64,000 nt of DNA from NCBI GenBank assembly GCA_023417315.1, contig JAEZFW010000056.1:62001-126000 (forward strand). The letters are read 5' to 3'. Below, in pieces: positions 26,583-36,493 of this stretch. The notes under the pieces are model-generated. The model saw only the letters and a list, made by a program, of their open reading frames with translations, was not told the DNA's origin and searched no databases. Position 1 is the first letter of the stretch, and every line of letters starts with the position of its first letter. This stretch comes from Pseudomonadota bacterium (GTDB lineage: Bacteria; Pseudomonadota; Gammaproteobacteria; Steroidobacterales; Steroidobacteraceae). Position numbers and translations under genes: made by a program.

Positions 26583-26843
26583 TTACTCGCTTTCGAAAAC
26601 GAGTCCGTAGACGAGCAACACCATGGCTCCCGCCGCGGTGCCGAGTCGTGCCATGTAGAGGTTTACCGTGTTCGGAAGCAGCAGCAGGTCGATGCACAGC
26701 AATGCGTTCGAGATCGTGAGGCCTACGAAGCACAGCCCGCTCCACAGCAGCAGCTTCATACGGACCTTGCCGTAGCCGCGCAGAAGCAGGATCGCACACA
26801 CCAAGCTGACCGCCGTACCCAACAAGTACACGAGAGAGGCCAT
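26583..26843 (-). CDS. DUF5985-like small membrane protein (first copy)
   Basis: Also 86 aa with three helices (LVYLLGTAVSLVCAILLLRGY, KLLLWSGLCFVGLTISNALL, LGTAAGAMVLLVYGLV) and an intervening basic YGKVR segment. It follows the winged-helix-like gene by two bases. Twin small membrane proteins with such tight spacing suggest stoichiometric partners; the role is unknown. Confidence 0.72.
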   Translation of the reverse strand: MASLVYLLGTAVSLVCAILLLRGYGKVRMKLLLWSGLCFVGLTISNALLCIDLLLLPNTVNLYMARLGTAAGAMVLLVYGLVFESE

Positions 26844-26845
26844 AG

Positions 26846-27229
26846 TTAAGGTTCCTTCTTGAGCTGGAACGCGCGCGCAAACTCGCGCACCGACGCCGAG
26901 CCTTTCGAATGAATCATGCGAGTGATGCCGATGAGATCGCGGCTATAGGTTTTTGCAAGCCGCGGCATGAGCTGTCGTTCGCGATCCCATTCGGTCGCGA
27001 AACGATAAGAGCCAGTAGTGCTTTCCTGCGTAGCCAAGCCTCGACTGTGAAGGTCTGCGAGGATCGCGGCTGCTTGAGCGGGACTCACATAGATGCGCGC
27101 GGCTAAGCGATCTGCACTCCACGACTCCGAGCCGTTCTGCCAGATCAGTAGTAGCGCCTCCAGGTGCGGCACTGTATCGATGTTCTCGAAGACGAAGCTC
27201 AACACTTCGTCTTCTTGGCCGTTCTGCAT
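26846..27229 (-). CDS. winged-helix-like protein of unknown function
   Basis: A 127-aa soluble protein. Residues about 18-65 (HLEALLLIWQNGSESWSADRLAARIYVSPAQAAAILADLHSRGL region) show the helix pattern of a winged helix-turn-helix, with a following beta turn (TGSYRF). It heads an operon with the two small membrane proteins and is divergent from the large HAMP-array kinase, so it may regulate one or both. No regulator family name can be given with confidence. Confidence 0.6.
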   Translation of the reverse strand: MQNGQEDEVLSFVFENIDTVPHLEALLLIWQNGSESWSADRLAARIYVSPAQAAAILADLHSRGLATQESTTGSYRFATEWDRERQLMPRLAKTYSRDLIGITRMIHSKGSASVREFARAFQLKKEP

Positions 27230-27588
27230 CTGGTCCTGTTCAGTCTTGGGTGTGCGTGGCGACGGGCCCTGCCAATCTGGCTCCGCGCTTCACAAAACCC
27301 GTGTAAACGCTGCAAAAGTGCGATTGTTCCTTACGGCGAGGAATATTTCTTAGTACTCGCCGAACACCCTCTGAGTGGCTTGCTCCCCGACGGGCATCTG
27401 CTATTTTCCATGTAAAGAAGTATCACTCAACCTGTTTAGGTCCTCAGTGCGCATCTGGTGCGCCCCCAAGGTACTGTGCAGTTGATCCGTCATCTGCGCT
27501 CAGCGGGCCGATGCCGCGATCGCGCGCACCGCCTGGGGTCGAGCACAAATTTATATTACGACCTGCTCAAGTCGAATCGGAGAACTAG
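27230..27588. other. 359-base divergent spacer before the signalling cluster
   Basis: No gene is apparent. The region is locally AT-rich (AATATTTCTTAGTACT near 27345 and TTTATATTACGA near 27549), which fits promoters in both directions. GGAG at 27580 precedes the kinase ATG by about five bases. Confidence 0.45.
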
Positions 27589-30500
27589 ATGGAAGCTCAA
27601 GAACGCGTCGCTCGTAAGACTGCGCGTGCTCTAAAGCAGAATGGCGATGATTCGGATCTCGACCTACGCAAGCTGTTACGCGCCCTACAGGCCGTGCGCG
27701 ACGGCGACTTCTCCGTGCGATTGCCGAGCGACAAGACGGGTATCGCAGGCAAAGTTGCGGACACGTTCAATGAGATCGTCGCTTCCTCTCAACGCATGGC
27801 GCGCGAGATCGAGCGTGCGGGCCAGGTCGTAGGTAAAGAAGGCAAGACTCGTCATCGCGTATCGCTCGATCGACGCTCCGGATCATGGGGCGCAATGGAA
27901 GGCTCGATCAACACGCTCATCGACGATCTGTTGTGGCCGACGACCGAAGTGACGCGCACGATCAGCGCGGTCGCGAAAGGCGATCTGTCGCAGCGCATGG
28001 AAATGGAAGTAGAAGGTCGTCCGCTCAAGGGCGAGTTCCAGCGTTCTGCGACGATCGTGAACTCGATGATCGATCAGATGAGCTTGTTCACGTCCGAAGT
28101 GACCCGCGTTGCACGCGAAGTCGGTACGGAAGGCAAGCTCGGCGGTCAGGCCGTCGTGCCTGGCGCCGCAGGTACATGGAAGGATCTCACCGATAACGTG
28201 AACTCGATGGCCGGCAATCTGACCGGCCAGGTCCGCAACATCGCGGACGTCGCTACCGCCATCGCCAACGGCGATCTGTCTCGCAAAATCACGGTCAACG
28301 TGCGCGGGGAGATTCAGCAGCTCAAGGAAGCCATCAACACGATGGTGGACCAACTGCGCTCGTTCGCATCGGAAGTGACGCGCGTCGCGCGCGAAGTCGG
28401 CTCCGAAGGCAAGCTCGGCGGTCAGGCCGTCGTGCCGGGCGTCGCAGGCACGTGGAAGGACCTGACCGACAACGTGAACGCGATGGCAACGAACCTGACC
28501 AGTCAGGTGCGCAACATCGCCGAAGTGACGACGGCTGTCGCGCGCGGCGACTTGTCGCGCAAGATCACGGTCGACGTCAAAGGCGAAATCCTCGAGCTCA
28601 AGCAAACCATCAACACGATGGTGGACCAGTTGAACGGCTTTGCAGCGGAAGTGACGCGCGTCGCGCGCGAAGTCGGTACCGAAGGCAAGCTCGGCGGCCA
28701 GGCCGAAGTGAAAGACGTGAGCGGTGTGTGGAAAGACCTCACCGACAACGTCAACTCCATGGCGAGCAATCTCACCGGCCAAGTCCGCAACATTTCGGAA
28801 GTCACCATTGCAGTCGCGAACGGCGACTTGTCGCGCAAGATCACGGTGGACGTGCGCGGCGAAATTCTGCAGCTCAAAGAAGCGATCAACACGATGGTCG
28901 ATCAGCTGCGCTCGTTCGCCTCCGAAGTCACACGCGTGGCGCGCGAGGTCGGCACCGAGGGCAAGCTCGGCGGTCAGGCAATCGTGCCGGGCGTTGCAGG
29001 CACCTGGAAGGACTTGACTGACTCCGTCAACGCGATGGCGACGAACTTGACTGGCCAGGTCCGCAATATCGCCGAAGTGACGACCGCCGTTGCGCGCGGC
29101 GACTTGTCGCGCAAGATCACCGTCGACGTCAAAGGCGAAATTCTCGAGCTCAAGGAAACCATCAACACGATGGTCGACCAGCTCAACGGCTTCGCGGCCG
29201 AAGTGACGCGCGTGGCGCGCGAGGTCGGATCGGAAGGCAAGCTGGGCGGCCAAGCTGTCGTGCCGGGTGCTGCAGGTACCTGGAAAGACCTCACGGACAA
29301 CGTCAACTCGATGGCGACGAATCTCACTGACCAGGTGCGCAACATCGCCGAAGTGTCGACCGCCATCGCGCGCGGCGATTTGTCGCGGAAGATCACCGTG
29401 GACGTGAAGGGAGAGATCTTGCAGCTGAAGGAAGCTATCAACACGATGGTGGATCAGCTCAACGCGTTCGCCGCCGAAGTGACGCGCGTCGCGCGCGAAG
29501 TCGGTACCGAGGGGAAGCTCGGCGGTCAGGCGAACGTCCCAGGCGCGGCGGGTACCTGGAAGGACCTGACCGACAACGTCAACTCCATGGCGAACAACCT
29601 CACCGCACAGGTGCGCAACATCGCCGAAGTGTCTACCGCGATCGCGCGCGGCGACTTGTCGCGCAAGATTACGGTGGATGTGAAGGGCGAGATTCTGCAG
29701 CTGAAGGAAGCCATCAACACGATGGTCGACCAGCTCAACGCGTTCGCCGCCGAGGTGACGCGCGTGGCGCGCGAAGTCGGCACCGAAGGCAAGCTCGGCG
29801 GCCAGGCAGAAGTGAAGGGCGTCAGCGGTGTATGGAAAGACCTCACCGACAACGTCAACTCGATGGCGAATAACCTCACCGCGCAGGTGCGCAACATCGC
29901 CGAGGTGGCAACGGCCATCGCGCGCGGCGACTTGTCGCGCAAGATCACTGTCGATGTGCGCGGCGAGATTCTGCAGCTCAAGGAAACCATCAACACGATG
30001 GTCGACCAGCTGAATGCGTTCGCGGCCGAGGTCACGCGCGTTGCACGCGAGGTCGGCACCGAGGGCAAGCTCGGCGGTCAAGCCGACGTGCGCGACATGA
30101 GCGGTGTGTGGCGCCACCTGACCGACAACGTGAACTCGATGGCGAGCAACTTGACGGGTCAGGTGAGAAACATCGCCGAGGTGGCGACCGCGATCGCCCG
30201 AGGCGACTTGTCGCGCAAGATCACGGTGGACGTGCGCGGCGAGATTCTGCAGCTGAAAGAAACGATCAACACCATGGTCGACCAGCTCAACAGCTTCGCA
30301 GCCGAAGTGACGCGTGTGGCGCGCGAGGTCGGCACCGAAGGCAAGCTCGGCGGTCAGGCGATCGTGCCCGGTGTCGCGGGTACCTGGAAGGACCTGACCG
30401 ACAACGTGAACTCCATGGCGAGCAATTTGACGGGTCAGGTGCGCAACATCGCCGAAGTCTCTACAGCGATCGCGCGCGGCGACTTGTCGCGCAAGATCAC

Positions 30501-33500
30501 CGTGGATGTGAAAGGCGAGATCCTGCAGCTCAAAGAAACCATCAACACGATGGTGGACCAGCTCAACGGCTTCGCGGCCGAAGTGACGCGCGTGGCGCGC
30601 GAGGTCGGCACCGAAGGCAAGCTCGGCGGCCAGGCACAAGTACCGGGTGTCGCCGGTACCTGGAAGGACCTCACCGATAACGTGAACACGATGGCGAACA
30701 ACCTGACGAATCAGGTGCGCGGCATCGTGAAGGTCGTGACCGCCGTCGCAGACGGCGACTTGCGTCAGCGTCTCACGGTGGAATCGAAGGGTGAGGTCGC
30801 GGCCCTCGCGGATACGATCAACAGTATGACGGACACCCTAGCCACCTTCGCGGAACAGGTGACGAGCGTGGCACGCGAAGTCGGCGTCGAAGGGCGTCTC
30901 GGCGGTCAAGCGAACGTGCCGGGCGCCGCAGGTACGTGGAAGGACCTCACTGCAAACGTGAACCTGCTCGCGGCGAATCTGACGACCCAGGTGCGCGCGA
31001 TCGCGGAAGTCGCGACCGCGGTGACGAAGGGCGATCTCACGCGATCCATTCAAGTCGACGCGCGCGGCGAGGTGTCGGAGCTCAAGGACAACATCAACGC
31101 GATGATCGGCAACCTGCGTGCGACGACCGATCGCAACACCGAGCAGGACTGGCTGAAGACGAACCTCGCGAAGTTCAGCCGCATGATGCAAGGTCAGCGC
31201 GACCTCGTGACGGTCGGTCACATGCTGCTCACCGAGCTCGCACCGCTCGTGAATGCGCAGCAAGGGATCATGTACGTCATGGATGTCGACGACGATGGGC
31301 TCTATCTCAAGCAGCTTGCGAGTTATGCCGATGCGCACGAACGCGACGAGCCTCGTCGTTATGCACTGCGAGAGGGGATCGCAGGGCAGTGTGCAGCGGA
31401 TGGGCGGCGCATCCTGTTGAGCGAGATTCCGGCGGATGCAATCCATGTGCGGGGCGGTCTCATCGCCGCACGCGCCCGCAACGTGATCGCGTTGCCTGTG
31501 CTGTACGAGGGCCAAGTGAAAGCGGTCATCGAGCTCGCCTCGATGCACGAGTTCACGAACTCCCATCTGGCGTTCCTCGAGCAGCTCACAGGCAGCATCG
31601 GTGTCGTGCTCAACACGATCGAGGCGACGATGCGCACCGAGCGATTGCTCAGGCAGTCGCAAGAGCTTGCGGGCGAGCTTCAGACGCAACAAAAGGAACT
31701 GCAGCAGACGAACGAGGAGCTCGCGAACAAAGCCCAGCTACTCGCCGAACAGAACGTGGAAGTCGAACGCAAGAACCAGGAAATCGAGCTCGCTCGGCGC
31801 GCGCTCGAAGACAAGGCAGCGGAGCTCGCGCTCACCTCGCGCTACAAGTCGGAATTCCTCGCGAACATGTCCCACGAGCTGCGCACGCCGCTCAACAGCA
31901 TTCTGATCCTTGGCCAACAGCTCGCCGAGAACGCGGATCAAAACTTGTCCCCGCGCCAAGTGGAGTTCGCCAAGACGATCCACGGCGCGGGTACCGATCT
32001 GCTCAATCTGATCAGCGACATTCTCGACTTGTCCAAGATTGAGTCGGGCACCGTCACGGTCGAGTCAGAGGATCTGCTGTTCACGCACTTGCGCGAATCG
32101 ATCGAGCGCAACTTCCGTCACGAGGCGGAAGCGCGCAGTCTTGCGTTCACGACCGAGCTCGACCCACAGCTGGGCCGCTACATGTCGACCGATTCGAAAC
32201 GTCTCATGCAGGTGTTGAAGAACCTGCTCTCGAACGCATTCAAGTTCACGGGCCAGGGAGGCGTACGTTTGGAGGTGAAGCTCGCGAAGGGCGGTTGGAC
32301 CCAGGGTCATCCGATCTTGAGTCAAGCACCGACCGTCGTAGAGTTTGCGGTAACGGATACTGGCATCGGTATCGCACCCGAAAAACAAAAAATCATCTTC
32401 GAAGCGTTCCAGCAAGCCGACGCCGGTACCGCCCGCAAGTACGGGGGTACCGGTCTAGGCCTTGCGATCAGTCGCGAGCTTGCGCACCTCCTCGGCGGCG
32501 AGCTGCGGCTGACGAGCGCTCCTGGCGTAGGCAGCACGTTCACGTTGTATCTGCCGCTCACCTATGTGGGCTCGGCATATCGTCGCGCGAATGCCCCGGC
32601 CGAGCACGCGGAAGCTCAGCCCATTCCATATCAGCCGATCGCGCTCGCGGCACCTCGCGTCGAGGATCTTCCCGACGATCGCGAGAGCGTGCAGCCAGAT
32701 GATCGTGTGCTGTTGATCGTCGATGACGATCCGCACTACGGGCGCGTGCTGCTCAATCTGGCGCGCGACAGCGGCTTCAAGGGCATCGTGGCCAAGACAG
32801 GTGCCGAGGGATTGTCGCTTGCACGCAAGTATCGCCCGACGGCTGTCTCGCTCGATGTCTTCTTGCCGGACATGCTCGGTTGGACCGTGCTCAATCAGCT
32901 CAAGCAGGATCCCACCACGCGCCATATTCCCGTGCAGATCCTCACGGTGGAAGAGGAGCGTCAGTACGGCCTCGAGCGCGGTGCGTTCGCGTTCATGAAC
33001 AAGCCCGCGACGACGGAAGGTCTGCAAGCGGCCCTCGAGCGCATCAAGGTGTTCGCATCGACGAAGATTCGCGAGCTCTTGGTCGTAGAAGACGACCCAT
33101 CCGAGCAGATGAGCATCGCCGAGCTCATCGCCTTCGACGATGTGAAGATCACCGCTGCTGGAAGCGGCGCGGAGGCGCTGCGCGCGATGCGACAGAAGAC
33201 GTTCGATTGCGTCGTCCTGGATCTGCGTCTGCCCGATATTTCAGGTTTCGAGTTGCTGAGCGAGATCCAGAAAGACGTCAACCTCTGCGACACGCCGATC
33301 GTGGTCTTCACCGGTCGCGAGTTGAGCGAAGCGGAGGAAGCGGAGCTGCGCCGCAAAGCCAAGAGTATCGTGCTGAAAGGCGTGCGCTCGCCGGAGCGGC
33401 TGCTCGATGAAACGGCGCTGTTCCTACATCGGGTGGTTACGGACTTGCCGCTGTCCAAACAGCGTATGATCGAGACCCTCCATCGCAGCGATGAGCCCCT

Positions 33501-33873
33501 GCAAAGTCGCAAAGTACTCGTGGTGGATGACGACATACGAAACATCTTCGCCCTGAACAGCGTTCTCGAGCGACACAAGATGGACGTCATCACAGCCACG
33601 AACGGTCATGACGCCATCAAGATCCTGGAAGAAACGGACGATCTTTCGCTCATCCTCATGGATGTCATGATGCCCGAGATGGACGGTTACGAGACGATGC
33701 GACAAATTCGCGCCAATCCGCGCTTCCGCATGCTGCCGATCATCGCGCTCACCGCGAAAGCGATGAAGGGCGACCGGGAGAAGTGCCTCGAGGCGGGTGC
33801 CTCGGACTACGTCGCGAAGCCCGTCAACACCGAGCAGCTACTTTCGCTCGTGCGAATGTGGCTGCATCGCTGA
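27589..33873 (+). CDS. giant hybrid histidine kinase with HAMP array, GAF and three receiver domains
   Basis: A 2094-aa cytoplasmic-looking kinase: no signal peptide or membrane helix. Residues about 20-1190 are a poly-HAMP array: thirteen modules with GDxxxR motifs, nine of them GDLSRKIT, and eleven LGGQA linkers at exact 92-residue spacing. A GAF domain is at about 1200-1350, then a coiled coil, HisKA with phospho-acceptor H1429 (NMSHELRTPLN), HATPase boxes (LLSNAFKFT near 1545, DTGIGIA, GTGLGLAIS), and REC domains with D1756, D1878 and D2025. The layout resembles group III (osmosensing Nik1-type) kinases. It leads the signalling cluster. Confidence 0.92.
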   Translation: MEAQERVARKTARALKQNGDDSDLDLRKLLRALQAVRDGDFSVRLPSDKTGIAGKVADTFNEIVASSQRMAREIERAGQVVGKEGKTRHRVSLDRRSGSWGAMEGSINTLIDDLLWPTTEVTRTISAVAKGDLSQRMEMEVEGRPLKGEFQRSATIVNSMIDQMSLFTSEVTRVAREVGTEGKLGGQAVVPGAAGTWKDLTDNVNSMAGNLTGQVRNIADVATAIANGDLSRKITVNVRGEIQQLKEAINTMVDQLRSFASEVTRVAREVGSEGKLGGQAVVPGVAGTWKDLTDNVNAMATNLTSQVRNIAEVTTAVARGDLSRKITVDVKGEILELKQTINTMVDQLNGFAAEVTRVAREVGTEGKLGGQAEVKDVSGVWKDLTDNVNSMASNLTGQVRNISEVTIAVANGDLSRKITVDVRGEILQLKEAINTMVDQLRSFASEVTRVAREVGTEGKLGGQAIVPGVAGTWKDLTDSVNAMATNLTGQVRNIAEVTTAVARGDLSRKITVDVKGEILELKETINTMVDQLNGFAAEVTRVAREVGSEGKLGGQAVVPGAAGTWKDLTDNVNSMATNLTDQVRNIAEVSTAIARGDLSRKITVDVKGEILQLKEAINTMVDQLNAFAAEVTRVAREVGTEGKLGGQANVPGAAGTWKDLTDNVNSMANNLTAQVRNIAEVSTAIARGDLSRKITVDVKGEILQLKEAINTMVDQLNAFAAEVTRVAREVGTEGKLGGQAEVKGVSGVWKDLTDNVNSMANNLTAQVRNIAEVATAIARGDLSRKITVDVRGEILQLKETINTMVDQLNAFAAEVTRVAREVGTEGKLGGQADVRDMSGVWRHLTDNVNSMASNLTGQVRNIAEVATAIARGDLSRKITVDVRGEILQLKETINTMVDQLNSFAAEVTRVAREVGTEGKLGGQAIVPGVAGTWKDLTDNVNSMASNLTGQVRNIAEVSTAIARGDLSRKITVDVKGEILQLKETINTMVDQLNGFAAEVTRVAREVGTEGKLGGQAQVPGVAGTWKDLTDNVNTMANNLTNQVRGIVKVVTAVADGDLRQRLTVESKGEVAALADTINSMTDTLATFAEQVTSVAREVGVEGRLGGQANVPGAAGTWKDLTANVNLLAANLTTQVRAIAEVATAVTKGDLTRSIQVDARGEVSELKDNINAMIGNLRATTDRNTEQDWLKTNLAKFSRMMQGQRDLVTVGHMLLTELAPLVNAQQGIMYVMDVDDDGLYLKQLASYADAHERDEPRRYALREGIAGQCAADGRRILLSEIPADAIHVRGGLIAARARNVIALPVLYEGQVKAVIELASMHEFTNSHLAFLEQLTGSIGVVLNTIEATMRTERLLRQSQELAGELQTQQKELQQTNEELANKAQLLAEQNVEVERKNQEIELARRALEDKAAELALTSRYKSEFLANMSHELRTPLNSILILGQQLAENADQNLSPRQVEFAKTIHGAGTDLLNLISDILDLSKIESGTVTVESEDLLFTHLRESIERNFRHEAEARSLAFTTELDPQLGRYMSTDSKRLMQVLKNLLSNAFKFTGQGGVRLEVKLAKGGWTQGHPILSQAPTVVEFAVTDTGIGIAPEKQKIIFEAFQQADAGTARKYGGTGLGLAISRELAHLLGGELRLTSAPGVGSTFTLYLPLTYVGSAYRRANAPAEHAEAQPIPYQPIALAAPRVEDLPDDRESVQPDDRVLLIVDDDPHYGRVLLNLARDSGFKGIVAKTGAEGLSLARKYRPTAVSLDVFLPDMLGWTVLNQLKQDPTTRHIPVQILTVEEERQYGLERGAFAFMNKPATTEGLQAALERIKVFASTKIRELLVVEDDPSEQMSIAELIAFDDVKITAAGSGAEALRAMRQKTFDCVVLDLRLPDISGFELLSEIQKDVNLCDTPIVVFTGRELSEAEEAELRRKAKSIVLKGVRSPERLLDETALFLHRVVTDLPLSKQRMIETLHRSDEPLQSRKVLVVDDDIRNIFALNSVLERHKMDVITATNGHDAIKILEETDDLSLILMDVMMPEMDGYETMRQIRANPRFRMLPIIALTAKAMKGDREKCLEAGASDYVAKPVNTEQLLSLVRMWLHR
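28132..30900 (+). repeat. 276-bp tandem repeats encoding the HAMP array
   Basis: The sequence GGCAAGCTCGGCGG or a near variant recurs at 28132, 28408, 28684, 28960, 29236, 29512, 29788, 30064, 30340 and 30616, with a diverged copy near 30892, always 276 bp apart. Repeats 1-2 and 3-4 look like a duplicated 552-bp pair (RSFASEV then NGFAAEV variants). Frame is kept throughout. Such repeats can change copy number by recombination without breaking the gene. Confidence 0.9.
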
Positions 33874-33881
33874 GTGGTGCA

Positions 33882-35669
33882 ATGGTCGAATCGTTGAAGG
33901 ACACCAAGGTCAATATCCTGCTGGTCGATGATCAGCCGGCACGACTGCTGTCGTACGAGACGATCCTGGGCGAGCTCGGCCAGAACTTGATCTCCGCGCG
34001 CTCCGGGCTCGAAGCGCTCGAGAAACTGATGAAGGACGAGTTCGCGCTCGTGCTGCTCGATGTGAGCATGCCGGGCATGGACGGATTCGAAACTGCGGCT
34101 TTGATCCACGATCACCCTCGCTTCGAGAAGACGCCGATCATCTTCATCACTGGCGTGCACGACACCGAGTTCGATCGGCTGAAGGGCTACAAGCTCGGCG
34201 CGGTCGACTACGTGTCGATTCCGGTCGTCCCGGAGATCCTGCGCAGTAAGGTCTCCGTGCTCGTAGAGCTGCACTGTCAGCGACGCGAGCTGCAGGAGCT
34301 CAACCGCAGTCTCGCTGAGGCGAACGCGCGGCTCGAGGCGGCGCACACCACTTTGCAAGCGGAGCGCACGCGCGAGTTGCAGGCGCTCAACCGCGATCTG
34401 CAGCGCGCGAACGTCGAGCTCGCGGAATCGAACTTGGCTCTGCAAGCGGAAATCGCCGAGCGGACGCGCGCCGAGGCGGCATTGAAGGAGGCGGATCGGC
34501 AGAAGGATGAGTTCTTGGCGATCCTCGCGCACGAGCTTCGCAATCCGCTCGCGCCGATTCGCAATGCCGTGCAAATCATGTCGCGTGTCGAGATCGACAA
34601 TCCGCACATTCGCTGGTCGCGCGATGTGATCGATCGACAGCTCGCACATCTCACGCGCCTGGTCGACGATTTGCTCGACATCTCGCGCATCACCCGCGGC
34701 ACGATCACGCTCACGACGGGGCCCGTGCAGGTCGGCGCGATCCTGGCGCGCGCAATCGAAGCCTCCCAGCCGACGGTTGCCGAGTACAAGCACGTCCTCG
34801 AGGTGAATTGTCCGGACGAAACGTTGCAGATCGAAGGCGATATGACGCGCCTCGTGCAAGTGCTCGGCAATCTCATCAGCAACGCGGCAAAGTACACGAA
34901 TCCGGGCGGGAAGATCGAAGTCGCGGTGCTGACGAACGAAGCGCACGTCGAGTTTCGCGTCAAGGACAACGGCATCGGCATCGCGCAGGAATCGCTTCCG
35001 AAATTGTTCAATTTATTCTCGCGCGTGCACAGTGGCGACCGTGCCCCGGGTGGATTGGGTATCGGACTCGCCCTATCGCGCAAGCTCGTGCAGATGCATT
35101 TGGGCGATGTCATCGTTGAAAGCGACGGCATCGGGCAAGGTAGCCAGTTCATCGTGCGTCTGCCGCTCTTGACGCCGGACATCGGAGCTCCTGCGCTCCA
35201 GGAGCAACAAGCAAAAGGCAACGGTCACGGCTCGCCAAAGCGGCGAGTGCTCATTGCAGATGACAATCCGGATGCACTCGAGAGTCTTGCGCTATTGCTC
35301 GAGTGCGAGGGGCATCAAGTCTTCAAGGCGGCGGACGGGCAGCAAGCGTACGATCTCGCGCGCAGCGCGAAGCCCGAGGTCGCATTCTTGGATATCGGCA
35401 TGCCGGTGATGACTGGCTACGAGGCGGCGACACGCATTCGCGCGGAATCGTGGGGCAAACACCTGGTACTGGTCGCATTGAGCGGATGGGGGCAGCGTGA
35501 CGATGTGCAGCGATCGAAGGCTGCGGGGTTCGATTCGCACCTCGTGAAACCTGGGAGTTTCGATGCGCTCAACGATGTCTTGAGTCGCCTGGATAGATCT
35601 TCTAGTGAGCACGAGCGTTCCACGTATTCTGCACACGATGTGGACGGCGACAGCGCGGCTGCGCGATGA
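33882..35669 (+). CDS. hybrid kinase: REC - coiled coil - HisKA/HATPase - REC
   Basis: A 595-aa cytoplasmic protein. N-terminal receiver with phospho-Asp D60 (LLDVSMPGMDG), a long coiled coil (about 125-205, ELQELNRSLAEANARLE), HisKA with H217 (LAHELRNPLAP), HATPase (LISNAAKYT, DNGIGIA, GGLGIGLALS) and a C-terminal receiver with D504 (LDIGMPVMTGYE). The start at 33882 is 8 bases after the preceding stop; codons upstream only overlap that gene. A receiver at both ends suggests it is both an acceptor from the large kinase and a relay donor. Confidence 0.9.
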   Translation: MVESLKDTKVNILLVDDQPARLLSYETILGELGQNLISARSGLEALEKLMKDEFALVLLDVSMPGMDGFETAALIHDHPRFEKTPIIFITGVHDTEFDRLKGYKLGAVDYVSIPVVPEILRSKVSVLVELHCQRRELQELNRSLAEANARLEAAHTTLQAERTRELQALNRDLQRANVELAESNLALQAEIAERTRAEAALKEADRQKDEFLAILAHELRNPLAPIRNAVQIMSRVEIDNPHIRWSRDVIDRQLAHLTRLVDDLLDISRITRGTITLTTGPVQVGAILARAIEASQPTVAEYKHVLEVNCPDETLQIEGDMTRLVQVLGNLISNAAKYTNPGGKIEVAVLTNEAHVEFRVKDNGIGIAQESLPKLFNLFSRVHSGDRAPGGLGIGLALSRKLVQMHLGDVIVESDGIGQGSQFIVRLPLLTPDIGAPALQEQQAKGNGHGSPKRRVLIADDNPDALESLALLLECEGHQVFKAADGQQAYDLARSAKPEVAFLDIGMPVMTGYEAATRIRAESWGKHLVLVALSGWGQRDDVQRSKAAGFDSHLVKPGSFDALNDVLSRLDRSSSEHERSTYSAHDVDGDSAAAR

Positions 35670-36436
35670 AGGCTACCGAAGAGGCGCCTGAGACCGCAGA
35701 CACGCTCGCCAGTCTGCGCGCGGAAATCGCGCGCCTGCAGAGCGAGATCACGGCGCGCGACAACTTGCTGGCCGTCGCCGCACATGAGTTGCGCAATCCA
35801 ATGCACGCGATGCTGCTGCAGGTCACCGCGGCACTTGCGCTTGCGAAGAAGGAGAACGCAGCCGCGGATCTGATCCGCCGACTCGAGCGGATTCGTCACA
35901 TCGTAGAGACTTACGTGAAACGAGCGACGTTGCTCCTCGATGCGGTCCGCCTCGACGCGCGCGGATGGCAGGTCGAGCGCACGCTCTGTGATTTCTCCGC
36001 GATCGTTCGCGAGATCTGCCGATCGTTCGAGCCCGAAGCGCAGTTCGCAAGCTCCGAGCTCCATACAGATGCGCCGCCGAGCCTCGAGGGTTACTGGGAC
36101 CGATTAGCGGCCGAGCAGATCGTATCGAACCTGGTCTCCAATGCCATTAAATATGGCGCTGGCACGCAGGTAGACATCGTCCTTCGGGAGGATCCGCCCG
36201 GTCACGCATGCGTGCAAGTGCGCGATCGCGGTCCAGGGATTCCGTTGGCGCAGCAGCAGCGCATCTTCGAGCGCTTTCAGCAAGCGGTGGGGCCAGCTGA
36301 GCGACGCAGCGGATTCGGGATCGGGTTGTGGCTGGTGCGCTCGCTCGCCGAAGCGCATGGAGGTAGCATCAGCGTGGAGAGTCACATCGGACAGGGTTCG
36401 ACATTCATCGTTCGTCTTCCGAGCATCACTTCATAG
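35666..36436 (+). CDS. sensorless cytoplasmic histidine kinase
   Basis: A 256-aa kinase with only a 30-residue coiled lead, HisKA (H40 in VAAHELRNPMHAM) and HATPase (LVSNAIKYGAG, DRGPGIPL, GFGIGLWLVRSLAE). No input domain is present, so it must be controlled through partners or dimerisation. It overlaps the previous gene by 4 bp (ATGA), so translation is coupled and the two are made together. The neighbouring lone receiver is a possible target. Confidence 0.9.
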   Translation: MKATEEAPETADTLASLRAEIARLQSEITARDNLLAVAAHELRNPMHAMLLQVTAALALAKKENAAADLIRRLERIRHIVETYVKRATLLLDAVRLDARGWQVERTLCDFSAIVREICRSFEPEAQFASSELHTDAPPSLEGYWDRLAAEQIVSNLVSNAIKYGAGTQVDIVLREDPPGHACVQVRDRGPGIPLAQQQRIFERFQQAVGPAERRSGFGIGLWLVRSLAEAHGGSISVESHIGQGSTFIVRLPSITS

Positions 36437-36493
36437 AGTTTGCGCTCGCGCGGCTCTGACGATGCGCGACAACAATAGACAAATGCACGCACC

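Noticed and set aside
27883..30639. A 918-codon open frame on the minus strand opposite the HAMP array
   Set aside because: It is the antisense of a repeated, codon-biased region; it has no ribosome site or recognisable domain, and the plus-strand reading is a clear kinase.
28132..30900. Regular repeats considered as a CRISPR array
   Set aside because: Units are 276 bp, coding and in frame, with no short repeats, variable spacers or cas genes.
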